The notes: generated by a model from the sequence alone, not told the origin. DNA of 34,102 bases from UBA2773 sp964643985 (GCA_964643985.1 CAZXUS010000011.1:1-34102), one strand, 5' to 3'; shown: positions 23,277 through 30,351, counted from the first letter of the stretch. Numbers and translations: made by a program.

Positions 23277-24338
23277 TTAACCAAAATAATTTATTATTGC
23301 AAATTCAAATTGTTTAATAAACAATTTTTTAAAATAAAAAATATTATTTTGTTCATAAAACAAAAGGATTGCTTTTTTGTATTCAATTTCGTTCATACTT
23401 CTGTAGGACAATGGACAGACATTGAAAGATTGCAAGATGGCATTGCCTGAGAGCCGACTGGTTCGTTTATTTCCGTCAACAAAAGGTTGAATGTAGGCAA
23501 TAAGCAACATTAATAAGATTGCTTTTTCAAAAATATTTTTTTCTTTATTTACCAACTTACAAGTTTTTTCCAGAGCTTCTCGTATTTGAAATTCATTATC
23601 AATCGGTGTATAATTTGTTCCCGTGATTCGCACCAAAGTTTTTCGCAAACCTCTGGTCACTTCTAAATTTTTAACTAACAAAGAATGAATGTTCTCGATT
23701 TTTTGAATAGATAATAATCGAAAATCTTTTTTATTTTCGTGAATATGTTCTAAGGTGTTTTTATGGTTTAAAATCATAAAAGCTTCTTCTGGAGAATGTC
23801 CCTTTGCTTGTTTCTGATTTTTAATTAGCTGTTCTGTCTCAAGCAAATCGTAAGTATTCCCCTCAATCTTTGAAGATTTCCAGCTAAAATCAATATCCAG
23901 TCTCTCTGTTTCTTTTCTTAGGACATCAATAGGGATTTTTTCTATTTTTTCTTGATAAATCTTATTTAGACTTGAGAGTTGCTCTTTCTCGGAATCAGTA
24001 AAGATATTAGATATTTGATCAAATACATCAAAATTAAAAGTTTTTTTGATTTTTCTTTCATCGGAAGCCACAGAAAAATATTTTTCAATATCAATTTCTT
24101 TTATAGTTGTATATTGAACAGATAATTTGTAATAAGTGCTTCGGCCAGCTCCTTTTTTTTGGATTAAATTAAGATCAAGCATTTTTTCTAAATCCCGGGA
24201 GATAGTTATTCGAGTAATATTTTCCAGTTCCTTTTTTATATACTCAACGATTTGAGCAATAGAAGCAGAATTATTTTTTTCGATAAAATCCAAAATTGCG
24301 TCTTGTCTTTTGTTTAAAATTTTAATTTTTTCTTTCAT
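23277..24338 (-). CDS. Winged-helix Fic protein with Gln in place of the catalytic His
   Basis: 353 aa. N-terminal winged-helix DNA-binding domain (about 8-72: ILNKRQDAILDFIEKN, TRITISRDLEKMLDLNLIQK). A class II style inhibitory helix SSKIEGN (155-161, SxxxEG) precedes the Fic core. The Fic loop reads Q284-P-F-V-D-G-N-K-R-T-S-R295; the family consensus is HPFxxGNGR/NKRxxR. The codon is CAA, so the base that activates the target hydroxyl is missing and ordinary AMPylation is unlikely unless another residue substitutes. The rest of the loop is intact. A repressor-like or alternative nucleotide-binding role is possible. Minus strand, facing the CBASS operon; repeat D flanks the gene. No SD. Confidence 0.88.
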   Translation of the reverse strand: MKEKIKILNKRQDAILDFIEKNNSASIAQIVEYIKKELENITRITISRDLEKMLDLNLIQKKGAGRSTYYKLSVQYTTIKEIDIEKYFSVASDERKIKKTFNFDVFDQISNIFTDSEKEQLSSLNKIYQEKIEKIPIDVLRKETERLDIDFSWKSSKIEGNTYDLLETEQLIKNQKQAKGHSPEEAFMILNHKNTLEHIHENKKDFRLLSIQKIENIHSLLVKNLEVTRGLRKTLVRITGTNYTPIDNEFQIREALEKTCKLVNKEKNIFEKAILLMLLIAYIQPFVDGNKRTSRLSGNAILQSFNVCPLSYRSMNEIEYKKAILLFYEQNNIFYFKKLFIKQFEFAIINYFG

Positions 24339-24357
24339 TTTTATGTTAAAATTATTA

Positions 24358-24460
24358 TTTAATTATATCATTTATATGTTCTAATCATATCATTTTTGAT
24401 ATAAAAAGTCAATTATTTAAGATTAAAATGATATAATTAAATTTATAATATCAAAAATCA
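24358..24460. promoter_or_regulatory. Candidate fic operator: inverted and direct repeats
   Basis: Perfect 15-bp inverted repeat ATTTAATTATATCAT (24358-24372) and its complement (24428-24442), with repeated ATATCATTT-type motifs between them and TATCAAAAATCAT just outside. Located immediately upstream of the winged-helix Fic gene on its promoter side, as expected for an autoregulated cassette. Confidence 0.5.
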
Positions 24461-24480
24461 TCCCTAAAAAATATTCTTTA

Positions 24481-24590
24481 TCCCGTTAAATCGCGGAGCA
24501 CTATTTACATAGGGTTTACCCCGTTAAATTATGAAGTATTATTTACACGGGGTTCACCCAGTTAAATTACGCAGTACCATTTAACGGGGC
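24481..24590. repeat. 38-bp tandem repeat, three units (family C)
   Basis: Units at 24481-24518, 24519-24556 and 24557-24590. Each has a hairpin form, CCCCGTTAAAT..ATTTACACGGGG, and differs by point changes. Single or composite relatives lie at about 2396-2456 and 4884-4945. Confidence 0.8.
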
Positions 24591-24622
24591 AGGCAAAAAA
24601 TAGTAGCCACCATAGAGACCAC

Positions 24623-24725
24623 CAAACAAAACCCAAAATTAATTCAAAAACAAAATACTTCTACAATTCGAAGTATAGAAGTATCTAAAAAAATATTTTT
24701 CAAAAATAAAGCACTCCCATACTCT
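24623..24725 (+). repeat. Direct repeat D, copy 2 (right of fic)
   Basis: Close match to copy 1 over about 85 bp, and to copy 3 also in the following GCACTCCCATACTCTAGTG. Same orientation as both. With copy 1 it brackets fic; with copy 3 it brackets the 24.8-29.8 kb gene block. Confidence 0.75.
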
Positions 24726-24728
24726 AGT

Positions 24729-24762
24729 GCCTGGGAGAGACAGGGAGATTCGAACTGCTTTC
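24729..24762 (-). pseudogene. Possible remnant of a tRNA-Ser 3' end
   Basis: On the minus strand the segment reads GCAGTTCGAATCTCC then CTGTCTCTCCCA, like the T arm and acceptor 3' strand of a tRNA-Ser. No 5' half is present. It sits at the junction between direct repeat D and the orphan gene block. Confidence 0.35.
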
Positions 24763-24783
24763 CAAAATTAAGATAAGAAGAAA

Positions 24784-24811
24784 CACCCCGGGGTTGGTTG
24801 ACCGCGGGGTG
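24784..24811 (-). terminator. Terminator of the 24.8 kb gene
   Basis: CACCCCG / CGGGGTG stem; on the minus strand it is followed by TTTCTTCTTATC. Confidence 0.7.
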
Positions 24812-24814
24812 AAT

Positions 24815-24836
24815 TGGCAGAATTTCTGCGAGTGAG
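24815..24836 (-). other. Shared post-stop motif, copy 1
   Basis: Directly after the stop, minus strand: ACTCACTC then the palindrome GCAGAAATTCTGC. The same arrangement follows the genes at 25712 and 32127. Confidence 0.6.
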
Positions 24837-25067
24837 TTATTCTTTTTCATAAAACAAAATGATGAATTCAAAAGATCCTTTGGAAATTTCAGCTTTGATA
24901 AGTTTTTGTGCCTCAGGATCACTCCAACAATAAAGTCTATTCAATGAAACTTTATATATTTTCAGTGGAATAATCTCGGCTAGATCTTTTGTTGTGTCAA
25001 ATATTAAAATGGTGTTTGCCGCTAGTATATTCAAGGCTCCTACGGCTCGAATAACCTTTCTTTTCAT
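24837..25067 (-). CDS. Hypothetical protein, 76 aa
   Basis: SD AAAGGAGGA six nt before ATG. Family not recognised. Starts MKRKVIRAVGALNILAANTI, a basic then hydrophobic stretch that could be a weak signal or membrane segment, then IPLKIYKVSLNRLYCWSDPE and a hydrophobic C-end EFIILFYEKE. It begins 18 nt after the stop of the amber-interrupted gene, so the two probably form an operon. Shared post-stop motif and terminator downstream. Confidence 0.7.
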   Translation of the reverse strand: MKRKVIRAVGALNILAANTILIFDTTKDLAEIIPLKIYKVSLNRLYCWSDPEAQKLIKAEISKGSFEFIILFYEKE

Positions 25068-25085
25068 GTTAATCCTCCTTTAAGT

Positions 25086-25547
25086 TTAAGTTTTCAATTT
25101 TATTGTCAGATAAACAAATCTTCCGAGCTGTTCATTTTCCGGAATTTCTGTTAAATCTTCCGGTCTGATTATTTTGAATTTATGACTTGAATCTCGTTCA
25201 TATTCTTTGATATGAAAAAGGAATTCGTAACCGTCTCGCTCGAATGCAATTTGGTCAGCCAAGTATCCTTTAAATTCAAGGCTACTGTTAAATCCATAGG
25301 AAACCATTCTAAGAAATTCATCCCTGATCTTATCTGTAAATTCAAACCAGAAATCATCACCTCTTTTTCTGATTTCAGAGGAGTCGATTCTGATATACCC
25401 TGGTTGTCCGACATTGTCTGTCGGGAACTAAGACATTTCAAGTGAACTTTCTAGAACAGTTTGAGCAAAAAATTCCGTGCCAAAACTCAAGCCAACCGCG
25501 GCCATGAAAAACGCTACATTGTCACCGATAATCTTTTCTTTTTTCAC
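25086..25547 (-). pseudogene. Orphan gene interrupted by an in-frame amber codon
   Basis: One continuous frame from GTG 25547 (SD AAAAGGAGAG just upstream) to TAA 25086, 154 codons, broken by a TAG at 25430-25428 (codon 40). Before it: KKEKIIGDNVAFFMAAVGLS, then a Phe/Ala-rich part ending LESSLEMS. After it: NVGQPGYIRIDSSEIRKRGD, then DFWFEFTDKIRDEFLRMVSYG, ADQIAFERDGYEFLFHIKEY and a C-end VYLTIKLKT. The second part looks like a good protein but has no ATG/GTG/TTG near its start (first ATG at 25307). Either a nonsense mutation, a sequencing error or read-through. Family unknown. Confidence 0.6.
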
Positions 25548-25646
25548 GATGCTCTCCTTTTATTTTCAAGGTTATTTCAACTTTTTGTTGAAGATAAAGA
25601 TTACATTAAAACCCCTAAAAAGTCAACCCAAACTACCGAAAAATAG

Positions 25647-25672
25647 CCCTGGATTCAGTTTCTGAACCAGGG
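25647..25672 (-). terminator. Terminator of the 25.7 kb gene
   Basis: CCCTGGTTCAG-AAA-CTGAATCCAGGG on the minus strand, one bulge, then CTATTTTTC. Confidence 0.8.
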
Positions 25673-25683
25673 TTATTTCTTTA

Positions 25684-25707
25684 AACGCAAATTTGCGGGT
25701 GAGTTTA
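25684..25707 (-). other. Shared post-stop motif, copy 2
   Basis: Minus strand, a few nt after the stop: ACTCACC then palindrome CGCAAATTTGCG, then the terminator. Same order as copies at 24815 and 32098. Confidence 0.6.
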
Positions 25708-25711
25708 AACT

Positions 25712-25984
25712 TTAGCTTACAACACAGGTGTTCTGTTGACCCAGAGAAGGGTCTTTGAGCATCAGTTTTGTGGTTGCCTCGCATTTTATCCAACCATTTG
25801 TTGCTTTTTTCACTATATGCATAAAGCGTGAGTGCTTTTTACAACAATTTTGACGTATACATGCGATTCCTATCAAGGGCACTTTACCAATTGGGCACTT
25901 TTCTACACTGTCGGCTATTACACCACGACCAGAATAATCTTCAATGAGTTTTCGTTTGAAAAAATAAGGTTCTAATTCTTTCAC
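25712..25984 (-). CDS. Hypothetical Cys-rich protein, 90 aa
   Basis: GTG start with GAGGAAAAG about 8 nt upstream (the alternative would be an internal Met). Charged N-terminus (MKELEPYFFKRKLIEDYSG), then six cysteines: EKCPIG, IACIRQNCCKKH, IKCEA and NTCVV. The CX4CC spacing plus His-Ser is suggestive of metal binding or disulfides but fits no family I know. Minus-strand single-gene unit with the shared post-stop motif and terminator. Confidence 0.65.
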   Translation of the reverse strand: MKELEPYFFKRKLIEDYSGRGVIADSVEKCPIGKVPLIGIACIRQNCCKKHSRFMHIVKKATNGWIKCEATTKLMLKDPSLGQQNTCVVS

Positions 25985-26194
25985 AATTTCTTTTCCTCGT
26001 TAAAATAATCGATTTTTAAAGTTGCTTCGTTTAAAGGATTATGATGCCATAGATTAAAGAGAAAAGCAATGATAAACGAATAAAAATATTTTCTGCCTCG
26101 GTGCTATTTTGATAAGTTTCCAACGAAATGGGTAGGGTTAATAAAAAATAAAATTATTCAAAGGTCTTATCTAAGACATTTTTTGATATATGCA

Positions 26195-26223
26195 TTGACA
26201 AACTAAACTAAAAGTGTTATTTT
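26195..26223 (+). promoter_or_regulatory. Promoter of the lipoprotein/barrel operon
   Basis: -35 TTGACA perfect (26195-26200), 17-nt spacer, -10 TATTTT (26218-26223). A leader of about 165 nt follows. Confidence 0.75.
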
Positions 26224-26236
26224 AATCAATCTTCCT

Positions 26237-26356
26237 TGAAAGACTTTTCTGAGAGAAGGAAGCTAGTTTAAAGCTCGATTATTTTTTGTTATCAAATAAA
26301 CTTTTAATCAAAAAAGCTTATTTGATAACAAAATTATGAAGAGCTAGATCGCTCTT
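26237..26356 (+). promoter_or_regulatory. Structured leader of the lipoprotein/barrel operon
   Basis: Consecutive hairpins: CTTCCTT..AAGGAAG (about 26230-26260), a perfect 16-bp stem TTTTGTTATCAAATAA / complement (26284-26299 with 26318-26333), and AAGAGC-TAGATC-GCTCTT (26339-26356). None has a clean T tract, so RNA stability or translation control is more likely than termination. Confidence 0.5.
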
Positions 26357-26395
26357 TGAAAATTTATAAAAACATTGAAAAAAGGAGAAGTCATC

Positions 26396-27373
26396 ATGAA
26401 AGGAAATTTTTTTAGAATTTTTGTCTTAGTAGCCTGTTCAGGATTGCTAATTGTATCGGGGGGATGTGCTACTCACAATAGACCTCCTAGTTTTGCTATA
26501 ACAAAGTTGGAGAATAGTGTTTCAGTTCCGCATCCCGATCAACTAAAGGAGTCTAGCGAGTTTATTACTATCTTTCCTTTAGTTTTTAACCCCAAACTCT
26601 TTGTCGAGTGTGTGGGAACAGGATTTGAAGGAACTTGGAAAGTTCTCGCTGAAGATAGGAGGAATCCTACTTTAGCGCTCAAAGAAGGGTTTGCTTATTT
26701 CAAAAAAGGAGGCTATGAAAAAACTCCTTGGGGTTTTCCCTTGCTAGAAGTAGTTTTTCTGGAAAAATTGGAGGATTCGAAAAATTACCGTTTTATTTTG
26801 CCAAATCGGGATGGAATGGTCTGGTTATTTTCTCCTATGGGTAGAGTTTACTCCAGGGAGGGTGGCTATGATTGTAATAAATTTGAGTCCGATCTTCACT
26901 ATCGAAATTTTGTTTTTCAAAAAGTTGGGATGAATCTTTGGGAAATTTTTCAGGCCTTTCGTAAACTGGGTCTAGCAGAAAAAATTTCTATTGGAGAAAT
27001 TAAGATTGGTTCTCTGGAATGGGATGTTTTTGAAAAAGATTTATTGGCTAGTTTGCCCAATGGTTATCAAATGCCTGGTGGTAAACGGGTAGTCAGCAGT
27101 CTAGATAGAAAATCATTCCAAAAAACAAGCAAAACCAATTCGCGCTTGAATGGTTGGCAAAGATTACTAGAAGATATAAATGTTCCTTTTCCATTTACGC
27201 CAGAAGCTTTGGCTTACGGTGGGATTTCGACTCTTTTTAATTTTGGCATTAAGGAAGCGATTGCTGATCCAATTTATGGAGGCAATTCAGCTGACTCTAC
27301 TATTACCAGAAAAGAAACGGCTGCTCAGTTTGAATTTTTAGTTGAGCATTTTAACAAAAACCGGCAAAAATAA
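26396..27373 (+). CDS. Putative lipoprotein, 325 aa
   Basis: ATG 26396 follows SD AAAGGAGA. N-terminus MKGNFFRIFVLVACSGLLIV then SGGC: a signal peptide with a lipobox-like site, lipidated Cys24. The mature part is soluble with aromatic, strand-like stretches (ITIFPLVFNPKLFVECVG, PWGFPLLEVVFLEKL, NGMVWLFSP-like) and a helical C-half. No family recognised. The downstream barrel-like gene starts 10 nt after its stop behind a full SD, so the two are co-translated partners, possibly a surface complex. Confidence 0.75.
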   Translation: MKGNFFRIFVLVACSGLLIVSGGCATHNRPPSFAITKLENSVSVPHPDQLKESSEFITIFPLVFNPKLFVECVGTGFEGTWKVLAEDRRNPTLALKEGFAYFKKGGYEKTPWGFPLLEVVFLEKLEDSKNYRFILPNRDGMVWLFSPMGRVYSREGGYDCNKFESDLHYRNFVFQKVGMNLWEIFQAFRKLGLAEKISIGEIKIGSLEWDVFEKDLLASLPNGYQMPGGKRVVSSLDRKSFQKTSKTNSRLNGWQRLLEDINVPFPFTPEALAYGGISTLFNFGIKEAIADPIYGGNSADSTITRKETAAQFEFLVEHFNKNRQK

Positions 27374-27383
27374 GGAGGCCGTT

Positions 27384-28658
27384 ATGAAAAAAATTAGAAT
27401 AAGTTTGGTTTTGTCTTTGGTCGGACTGATTTTTGTCGGTCAAGCGTGGGCTACTAAATGTGTAACTCATATTGTAAAAGCTGGTGAAACAATTGAGAGT
27501 ATTACTGAAGACTTCACTGGCAATTCTGACAATTGCTCAAGAGTGGTTGTCGGAAAAAACTCTCAGGGGCAATTCATTTTTTTAAAGCCTGGGACTCAAC
27601 TTGAGACAGGAAGGATGGTTTATATTGTCAAAGCAAGAATTATTAATAAAACCTCTCTTCTTAAAAAACCTTTAGTTCAAAAGACTAAACTCAAGGAATC
27701 ACTCGGAAACTTAAAATTACTCGATGAACCTAATGTTAAGAAGGTTTTGAGGAAATCCTTGATTCAAAAGACTGAACCCGAGAAGCCATCAAAAATTTTA
27801 ACAACATCGTCCGATAATCTTAGCGTTAGGACTGATTTGGGAAAAGCCTTGAAAGATTGGAATGGAACTGCTGGCTATTCAACTTATGGTGACTTAGATG
27901 CCGGAAAAGAAAAGGTTAAACGATCTGGTTATAACTACAATGGAAGTTTAACTATTTATCCTTGGAAAGTTAGTGACTGGAAATTTGGACCTCAGGTTCG
28001 TTATAACTTTGGTAAGGGGAAAAGGGAGACTTCAGACCGTAAATCTACTTATAAATACAATCGGCTTGAAGTTGGGATTAAGGCTGAAATTGAAAAGGAC
28101 AACAAAACCACTGGCTTTGGATTGGGAATTTCTAAGCAAAAGACCAGGCGGGTTGGCACTGATCAGGGTCAGAGGACCTGGAGTGCTCATTTACGGGGTA
28201 GTTATGAGGATGAAAAACGTCGAGCAGAGGGTGAAAAATTGTTTCCCACTCATAATTTTTCAGGTGAATATCGTCATCAACTCAATGCAAAAACTTCTGG
28301 AGGAGCTTCGGAGTATGATGAAAGCACTTTGAAAGTTGGAGGAAAATTTGGAATTTACGACTATGAAGTGGGAGATTCTGGCTTTCGAATTACTCCTGAA
28401 GTAAATCTTCAGACCGGATTTGTCTGGGGAAAGGACAGTGCTTTTATCGGCGGTGGTCCTGGATTAACGGTTGGAGATGAAAAAAATGATTTTGCGGAGA
28501 TTCGTTTTTTGAATCCTCGCTTATATCTTAACAAAGGAGCCAAGGGGGCCAGTCGGTTAGAGCGTTTTGCAATAACCTTGAAACCTGATGATATCTATAG
28601 AGCTTTAAAAGCAGCTCAAGTAAAAGATTATCCAGGAGAAAAGACGATAAATGAATAG
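27384..28658 (+). CDS. Exported LysM-like protein with beta-barrel-like C-terminus
   Basis: ATG 27384 after SD AAGGAGG. Signal peptide MKKIRISLVLSLVGLIFVGQ ending AWA. Residues about 27-75 (THIVKAGETIESITEDF, NSQGQFIFLKPGTQL) resemble a LysM wall-binding domain. A Lys-rich linker has a repeated VLRKSLIQKT/LLKKPLVQKT motif. From about 150 on, amphipathic strands alternate (WNGTAGYSTYGDLDAGK, YNYNGSLTIYPWKVSDWKFG, PQVRYNFGKGK, RLEVGIKAEIEKD, GFGLGISKQK, SAHLRGSYEDEK, NFSGEYRHQLN), as in outer-membrane barrels. 424 aa. Unusual, since CPR cells are thought to lack an outer membrane. Family not identified. Confidence 0.75.
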   Translation: MKKIRISLVLSLVGLIFVGQAWATKCVTHIVKAGETIESITEDFTGNSDNCSRVVVGKNSQGQFIFLKPGTQLETGRMVYIVKARIINKTSLLKKPLVQKTKLKESLGNLKLLDEPNVKKVLRKSLIQKTEPEKPSKILTTSSDNLSVRTDLGKALKDWNGTAGYSTYGDLDAGKEKVKRSGYNYNGSLTIYPWKVSDWKFGPQVRYNFGKGKRETSDRKSTYKYNRLEVGIKAEIEKDNKTTGFGLGISKQKTRRVGTDQGQRTWSAHLRGSYEDEKRRAEGEKLFPTHNFSGEYRHQLNAKTSGGASEYDESTLKVGGKFGIYDYEVGDSGFRITPEVNLQTGFVWGKDSAFIGGGPGLTVGDEKNDFAEIRFLNPRLYLNKGAKGASRLERFAITLKPDDIYRALKAAQVKDYPGEKTINE

Positions 28659-28680
28659 AGGTAAAAACCTCTCAACAACA

Positions 28681-28720
28681 TTAAAAGGCGTTGTCATCGA
28701 AATGATACCGCCTTTTAAAA
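28681..28720 (+). terminator. Terminator of the barrel operon
   Basis: TTAAAAGGCG / CGCCTTTTAA perfect 10-bp stem, loop with TCAT-CGAA-ATGA; the T run is within the stem. A GAGGT/ACCTC mini-hairpin lies directly after the stop. Confidence 0.65.
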
Positions 28721-28847
28721 TTGAAAAATATCTTACTGTTTACTAATATTTAAAATTTTTAATTTTCGCCTTATTTTTTCCAAGTTCATATTTTTGAATA
28801 CAATAAATATTGGAAGGAGAAATAAAAAACTAGCGAAAGTTATTTTT

Positions 28848-28876
28848 TAGTCAAAAAGTTGATTTTGTTATATAAT
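28848..28876 (+). promoter_or_regulatory. Possible promoter of the DUF4105 gene
   Basis: Perfect -10 TATAAT (28871-28876); -35 TAGTCA (28848-28853) matches 4 of 6 at 17-nt spacing. Confidence 0.4.
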
Positions 28877-28919
28877 AAATTCGTAGTGGGCGAAGCAAAA
28901 AATATAAATAAAAAAATAA

Positions 28920-29732
28920 ATGCTTAGAATAATAAAAATTATTATCGGAGTGGTTTTAGTTGGTTGGATTATTCTAGCTGTGGTTTTTCGACCATCTCAT
29001 AATCGGGATTGGGAAGTGGGGCAGGAAGAATTGCCAAAGATTGAAATTGAAAACGGAAAAGTCATTATCGAAAATTTTCGTAATTTTGATTGGAAAACCG
29101 AAAAAGAGGTTAATAAAAAATATGAAAAACGAATTTTTAATTTAAACGACTTGGAAAGAACAGACGTTTTTATCTCTCATTTTGATGATTTTGAAGGGTT
29201 GGCTCATATCTTTTTAAGTTTTGGTTTTTCTAACGGTGAACAAATTGTAATCTCGATGGAAAGTCGTCGTGAAAAAGATGAAGAATTTTCACCTTTGCTG
29301 GGAATTTTAAGACAATTTGAAATTATTTATGTGGTGGGCTCAGAAGAGGACATCGTTGGTTTAAGAACTGATTTAAGAAAAGAACGCGTTTATCTTTATC
29401 CTACCGTTGTTTCACCTGAAAAATCTCAAGAATTTTTCTTAGAAATTGCCAAAGAGATAAACAGTATTTATCAAAAACCCAAAATCTACAATACGCTTGC
29501 TTGTAATTGCACCAACGAAATTACTAGAAAAGCTGAAGCCATTTCTGAAATTAAGTTTCCTTTAACTTGGAAAACAATTCTTCCAGGCTATTTTGACGAA
29601 GTTTTATCTGATATGGGCTTGTTGAAGACTGACAAAAATTTTTCAGAAATAAAAAACCAAAGTTTAATAAACAATGACTTAGTCAATCGCTATGATTATG
29701 ATTACAAGGAAAAATTAAGAACTTCAAATTAA
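28920..29732 (+). CDS. DUF4105 (Lnb N-terminal periplasmic) domain protein
   Basis: 270 aa. One N-terminal membrane anchor (LRIIKIIIGVVLVGWIILAV, 2-21), then an external DUF4105 domain: AHIFLSFGFSNGEQIVISME (95-114) with His96, RREKDEEFSPLLGILRQFE, IIYVVGSEEDIVGLRT, VYLYPTVVSP, and IYNTLACNCTNEI (189-201) with the conserved Asn-Cys-Thr. These are the family's invariant positions and suggest a papain-like amidase or peptidase site (Cys197, His96); substrate unknown. No SD. Outside the SD-led class around it. Confidence 0.88.
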   Translation: MLRIIKIIIGVVLVGWIILAVVFRPSHNRDWEVGQEELPKIEIENGKVIIENFRNFDWKTEKEVNKKYEKRIFNLNDLERTDVFISHFDDFEGLAHIFLSFGFSNGEQIVISMESRREKDEEFSPLLGILRQFEIIYVVGSEEDIVGLRTDLRKERVYLYPTVVSPEKSQEFFLEIAKEINSIYQKPKIYNTLACNCTNEITRKAEAISEIKFPLTWKTILPGYFDEVLSDMGLLKTDKNFSEIKNQSLINNDLVNRYDYDYKEKLRTSN

Positions 29733-29768
29733 GATTAAGAATTTAAAATTAAAATAAAAAACTAAATA

Positions 29769-29806
29769 TTTTACGTTGATACGTTGAAGTATCAACGTAA
29801 AAAATA
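29769..29806 (+). terminator. Long hairpin after the DUF4105 gene
   Basis: TTTTACGTTGATAC / complement, perfect 14 bp, loop GTTGAA. Works in either direction (T run on the + left arm, A run on the right), so it might also end minus-strand transcripts. Confidence 0.65.
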
Positions 29807-29848
29807 GTTCCAAAACCAAAATCAATTCAAGAACAAAACCCCCAAAAA

Positions 29849-29972
29849 CAACCCAGAATATAGACCTAATTCAAAAATGAAACATTTCTATAATTCGAAG
29901 TATAGAAGTATCAAAAAACTATTTTTCAAAATTAAAGCACTCCCATACTCCAGTGTATGGGAGTGCTGAAAA
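29849..29972 (+). repeat. Direct repeat D, copy 3
   Basis: Same core as copies at 23031 and 24623 (ATTTCTATAATTCGAAG, AGAAGTAT, TTTTTCAAAATTAAAG). It extends into GCACTCCCATAC, which forms a perfect hairpin with GTATGGGAGTGC at about 29936-29967. Copy 2 keeps only the left arm of that hairpin. A small terminator-like hairpin AAACCAGT/ACTGGTTT follows at 29991-30010. Confidence 0.7.
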
Positions 29973-30055
29973 ATATTTTATAAAAATAAAAAACCAGTTT
30001 TCACTGGTTTTTATTGGTGCAATTTAAATACTGATTTAAATACTGATTTAAATCA

Positions 30056-30168
30056 TTATTTCTTTTTTACTAAAATCACATTCTTTGCTCCTGCCAAAAT
30101 ATCAGATTTTTTTCCCGGAAAATCGTGAATAGCGTTCCAGACAATTTCATAAGAATAGTGATAGTTTT
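30056..30168 (-). pseudogene. Duplicated 3' end of the C39-like peptidase gene
   Basis: On the minus strand it encodes YHYSYEIVWNAIHDFPGKK and then SDILAGAKNVILVKKK before a stop, matching the last 34 or so residues of the peptidase at 31078-31968. Homology stops sharply at about 30168. The two copies differ at roughly one base in six, so the duplication is not recent. It lies just beyond the zeta-kinase module. Confidence 0.85.
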
Positions 30169-30174
30169 ATTATT

Positions 30175-30351
30175 TTAAATATTGCCAAATCTTTTTTCAT
30201 ATTCCTTGACTATTTTCATTTGACTTTCGTTTGCTTTCCGAGTTGCCTTAGTCATAATTTTCTTTTTTTCCGCAGAAGACAAAGCAAAAAAATCAAACTT
30301 TTTGTTTGGGGCTTTTTTTTGTTTAAAAGTTTTGATTAAAGTTTTTAACAT
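30175..30351 (-). CDS. Small basic partner of the zeta-like kinase (possible antitoxin)
   Basis: 58 aa, start MLKTLIKTFKQKKAPNKKFD then FFALSSAEKKKIMTKATRKA and NESQMKIVKEYEKRFG: basic helices without a known domain. Its ATG overlaps the zeta gene's end (ATGTTAA: stop at 30347-30345 and ATG at 30351-30349), so translation is coupled. In epsilon/zeta modules the antitoxin is normally a separate small gene; here a small gene follows the kinase instead of preceding it, so the antitoxin role is an inference. Confidence 0.7.
   Translation of the reverse strand: MLKTLIKTFKQKKAPNKKFDFFALSSAEKKKIMTKATRKANESQMKIVKEYEKRFGNI

Noticed and set aside
23211..23450. + strand 79-aa ORF
   Set aside because: Mostly antisense to the end of fic; low-complexity translation and no SD.
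24481..24590. CRISPR array
   Set aside because: The 38-bp units are contiguous and diverged, without unique spacers; no cas genes. No CRISPR array seen anywhere in the window.
24644..24922. Minus-strand 92-aa ORF overlapping the 24.8 kb gene
   Set aside because: Runs through a terminator and repeat D; the overlapping frame with a strong SD is preferred.
25428..25430. Recoded UAG or UGA (alternative genetic code)
   Set aside because: UAG terminates many clear genes here, and long genes have no internal UGA, so neither codon is generally sense; only local read-through remains possible.
25169..25646. ORFs at 25169-25441 (-), 25212-25445 (+) and 25461-25665 (+)
   Set aside because: All are alternative frames of the amber-interrupted orphan gene, whose frame is the only one with an SD and coherent protein sequence.
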